A stretch of 14,865 nucleotides of DNA from JAKALX01 sp964508715 (GTDB lineage Bacteria; Chloroflexota; Dehalococcoidia; Tepidiformales; Tepidiformaceae). Positions 13,741 to 14,865 of the stretch are shown piece after piece (the stretch's first letter is position 1; the number at the start of each line of letters is the position of its first letter). The notes under the pieces were generated by a model, which was not told the DNA's origin, made no database searches, and saw only the letters and a list, made by a program, of their open reading frames with translations. A program made the translations under genes and the position numbers. Location of the stretch: positions 1-14,865 of the forward strand of contig CAZDUX010000038.1 of NCBI GenBank assembly GCA_964508715.1, written 5' to 3'.

Positions 13741-13770
<30 letters not shown>
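12790..13770 (+). CDS. Tyrosine recombinase (integrase)
   Basis: A 326-residue site-specific recombinase from ATG 12790, with GGAAGGAG ending about 7 bp upstream. Residues 1-50 form a basic arm-type DNA-binding region (KRGKTYVYRYKLNGRSVRL). Residues about 55-145 are the core-binding (SAM-like) domain. The catalytic domain follows with all expected residues: R192 (STGLRWGEA), K215 or K218 (TKSGKVRRVPL), H264 and R267 (HAHQLRHSF), H290 (ILGHAS) and Y299 (TTQRYGRL). It should therefore be active. The family joins short identical att sites via a 3'-phosphotyrosine intermediate. It lies 33 bp before tRNA-Ser in the same orientation. The last codons carry a short repeat (GVTSGVTRG, from two copies of GGGGTCACA) that may overlap the attachment region. 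Confidence 0.92.
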
Positions 13771-13893
<123 letters not shown>

Positions 13894-13928
13894 GCTTGCG
13901 CGGAAAAGCCGCAGAAACCGCTTGGAAC

Positions 13929-13953
13929 GGCCCTGGTCCTGAGGATCGGGGCT
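13929..13953 (+). terminator. Terminator-like hairpin after tRNA-Ser
   Basis: GGCCCTGGTCC (13929-13939) pairs with GGATCGGGGCT (13943-13953) over 11 positions, including G-T wobbles, around a TGA loop, followed by GTTT. It lies 36 bp after the tRNA CCA. The T-run is short, so this is a plausible but not strong intrinsic terminator. Confidence 0.4.
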
Positions 13954-14004
13954 GTTTCCGTTGAGGGCAGGAGCGGTCAGGCGAGGACCCGAGAGGACGG
14001 TCAA

Positions 14005-14025
14005 GGGGTACCCCCGGGGTACCCC
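14005..14025. repeat. Twin GGGGTACCCC palindromes
   Basis: Two identical 10-bp palindromes GGGGTACCCC at 14005-14014 and 14016-14025, centred 11 bp apart (one helical turn) and separated by one C. The spacing would put two dimer-binding sites on the same face of DNA. No regulator is assigned. Confidence 0.55.
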
Positions 14026-14113
14026 GCCGGGTTGCCGCAGAGGACGACCCTGTGACCTGGCGATGCAGGACGGGGCCCCGACCCTGGCATCCGCCCGAGG
14101 ATTGGTCACCCTA

Positions 14114-14137
14114 CCGTCCCCTCCAACGGGATTCGAA
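14114..14137 (-). other. tRNA 3'-end-like fragment (possible attachment-site remnant)
   Basis: On the minus strand the segment reads TTCGAATCCCGTTGGAGGGG, the form of a tRNA T-loop, T-stem 3' strand and acceptor 3' strand. The expected T-stem partner is absent: the bases just before the T-loop (TTGCG) do not pair with CCCGT. So this is not a complete tRNA. It is not from the adjacent tRNA-Ser, with which it shares only TTCGAATCCC. Such partial tRNA ends mark att sites of integrated elements. Confidence 0.35.
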
Positions 14138-14243
14138 CGCAAGACCCCACCGAAGCCACCGTCGGAAAGAGTCGACCAAAGTCGGAAGGACAAGGACTTA
14201 GGCGGGACACCGGCGGCGGGGACCAACAAGAGTAGACGCTCGA

Positions 14244-14276
14244 CGGGGACAGTTCGGGGACAATTGAGGGACAGCA
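14244..14276. repeat. Three imperfect 11-bp tandem repeats
   Basis: The units CGGGGACAGTT, CGGGGACAATT and GAGGGACAGCA follow each other without gaps at 14244-14254, 14255-14265 and 14266-14276. The 11-bp period puts identical bases on one DNA face, as in iterons or recombinase arm sites. Their function is unknown. Confidence 0.5.
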
Positions 14277-14444
14277 GAACACCAAGTCCCCAGAGACGCC
14301 TGAGGCTCTCCGCTGGCCGCACCCCCTCGGCTTCGCCTTGCGGCCACCTCTTACATTCACGCATTCTGCGCTCGAAAGTGACCAACCAGTGCCGCGAGCC
14401 GCAAGGGTGCCCGCCGACACGCTAGCGTTAGCAGAGAGGTTGCC

Positions 14445-14840
14445 TTGGACAGTGGGGCTCATTTCCACAAGTGTGACCTGCAGGTCCACACGCCGCGCGA
14501 CTTGAACTGGCAGGGTGCAGGCGCGACCTCGGAAGATGAGCGAAAGGCGTACGCAGCTGAGTTCGTGGCGGCATGCCGCGCCAGGAAACTTCAGGCTGTC
14601 GGGATCACCGACCACCACGATGTCGCCTTCATCCGGTACATCCGTGAAGCCGCGGCTCAAGAGACAGACGAGCAGGGCAAACCGCTGCCGGACCTGGAGC
14701 AGCTGGTGGTGTTCCCTGGCATGGAGCTCACCCTAGGGATTCCGTGCCAGGCTTTACTCTTGTTCGACTCGGACCTCCCAACCGAGTTCCTGCCGCTTGC
14801 CCTGCCCGCGCTAGCCCGGATTATTCATGAAGGGCAGTGA
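14445..14840 (+). CDS. PHP-domain protein, N-terminus of a TrlF-like PHP-ATPase, 3'-truncated
   Basis: The start is TTG 14445 behind AGAGAGGT (14433-14440). The product begins MDSGAHFHKCDLQVHTPRDL and contains GITDHHDVAF and FPGMELT. D11, H15, D56, H57, H58 and E94 fit metal ligands of the PHP (polymerase and histidinol phosphatase) fold, which hydrolyses phosphoesters. The opening matches, from memory, large proteins with an N-terminal PHP domain and a C-terminal AAA/SMC-like ATPase (TrlF-like), common in accessory and defence regions. Native sequence ends near residue 123 (base 14812), where the 52-bp repeat begins. The remaining residues ARIIHEGQ come from the repeat and end at TGA 14840. 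As drawn the protein lacks the rest of the PHP domain and the whole ATPase and cannot be functional. Confidence 0.75.
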   Translation: MDSGAHFHKCDLQVHTPRDLNWQGAGATSEDERKAYAAEFVAACRARKLQAVGITDHHDVAFIRYIREAAAQETDEQGKPLPDLEQLVVFPGMELTLGIPCQALLLFDSDLPTEFLPLALPALARIIHEGQ

Positions 14841-14863
14841 ACACGAAGACCTCCGCGTGGTAG
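14812..14863. repeat. Right copy of 52-bp inverted terminal repeat
   Basis: Exact reverse complement of 1-52. It interrupts the PHP gene and contributes its premature stop. The bases next to the shared CCCGGATTATTC sequence, read outward, are CTAG here and TTAG on the left, which may be two different target sites of the same element. Only two bases (AA) lie beyond it. Confidence 0.75.
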
Positions 14864-14865
14864 AA

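Larger units (their letters stand above)
13894..14444. other. Gene-free stretch between tRNA-Ser and the PHP gene
   Basis: No protein-coding frame is convincing. The minus-strand open frame spanning 13663-14385 is mostly a readthrough of the tRNA complement. The stretch holds a terminator-like hairpin (13929-13953), twin GGGGTACCCC palindromes (14005-14025), a reversed tRNA-3'-end-like segment (14114-14137), three 11-bp repeats (14244-14276) and a GCTA/TAGC dyad (14421-14432) just before the PHP start. Together these suggest a recombination hot spot. Confidence 0.5.

Overview
The window is GC-rich and codon-biased toward G/C at third positions. It uses ATG, GTG and TTG starts, and most genes have clear Shine-Dalgarno sequences. 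With the Rhs-repeat gene this suggests a high-GC, probably Gram-negative, environmental bacterium (for example a myxobacterial or acidobacterial lineage). No marker gene fixes the taxon. Almost everything here is accessory DNA: an Rhs toxin tail, TPR regulators, a compact integrated mobile element, a tRNA-Ser with its integrase, and the start of a PHP-domain gene.

Layout. (i) 1-52 and 14812-14863 are perfect inverted copies of one sequence. The left copy cuts the 5' part off an Rhs gene and the right copy cuts the 3' part off a PHP gene, so both look like the same end of a repeated element (probably an insertion sequence) or an assembly break at such a repeat. (ii) 53-2807: the 3' part of an Rhs gene with a unique ~144-residue C-terminal tip, followed by a small membrane-anchored protein that could be its immunity partner. 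(iii) 2808-4810: about 600 bp with no convincing gene, a multi-spanning membrane protein, and a convergent 61-residue membrane protein whose terminator lies inside the membrane-protein gene. (iv) 4811-7646, minus strand: two TPR proteins, the upstream one with a predicted DNA-binding N-terminus, around a 0.4-kb stretch whose coding strand is ambiguous. (v) 7750-13770, plus strand: a tightly packed run of co-oriented genes, several with 4-8 bp overlaps. It holds unknown and small zinc-ribbon or membrane proteins, a VirD4/TraD-like ATPase, a replication-relaxation family protein, an excisionase-like HTH protein and a complete tyrosine recombinase. (vi) 13804-13893: tRNA-Ser(CGA), then about 550 bp without genes that holds a terminator-like hairpin, 11-bp-period repeats and a reversed tRNA-3'-end-like fragment. 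(vii) 14445 onward: the N-terminus of a PHP-domain protein resembling large PHP-ATPase (TrlF-like) proteins.

Inferred working. Block (v) looks like an integrative element that excises and integrates through Xis/Int next to tRNA-Ser and carries its own DNA-pumping or coupling ATPase. No relaxase and no type IV secretion genes are visible, so it is either a minimal mobilizable element or only the right part of a larger one. The divergent HTH-TPR gene at its left edge is positioned to control it. The best candidates for something undescribed are this ATPase/replication-relaxation/small-membrane-protein module, the Rhs tip with its neighbour, and the unusual position of the integrase on the 5' side of the tRNA.
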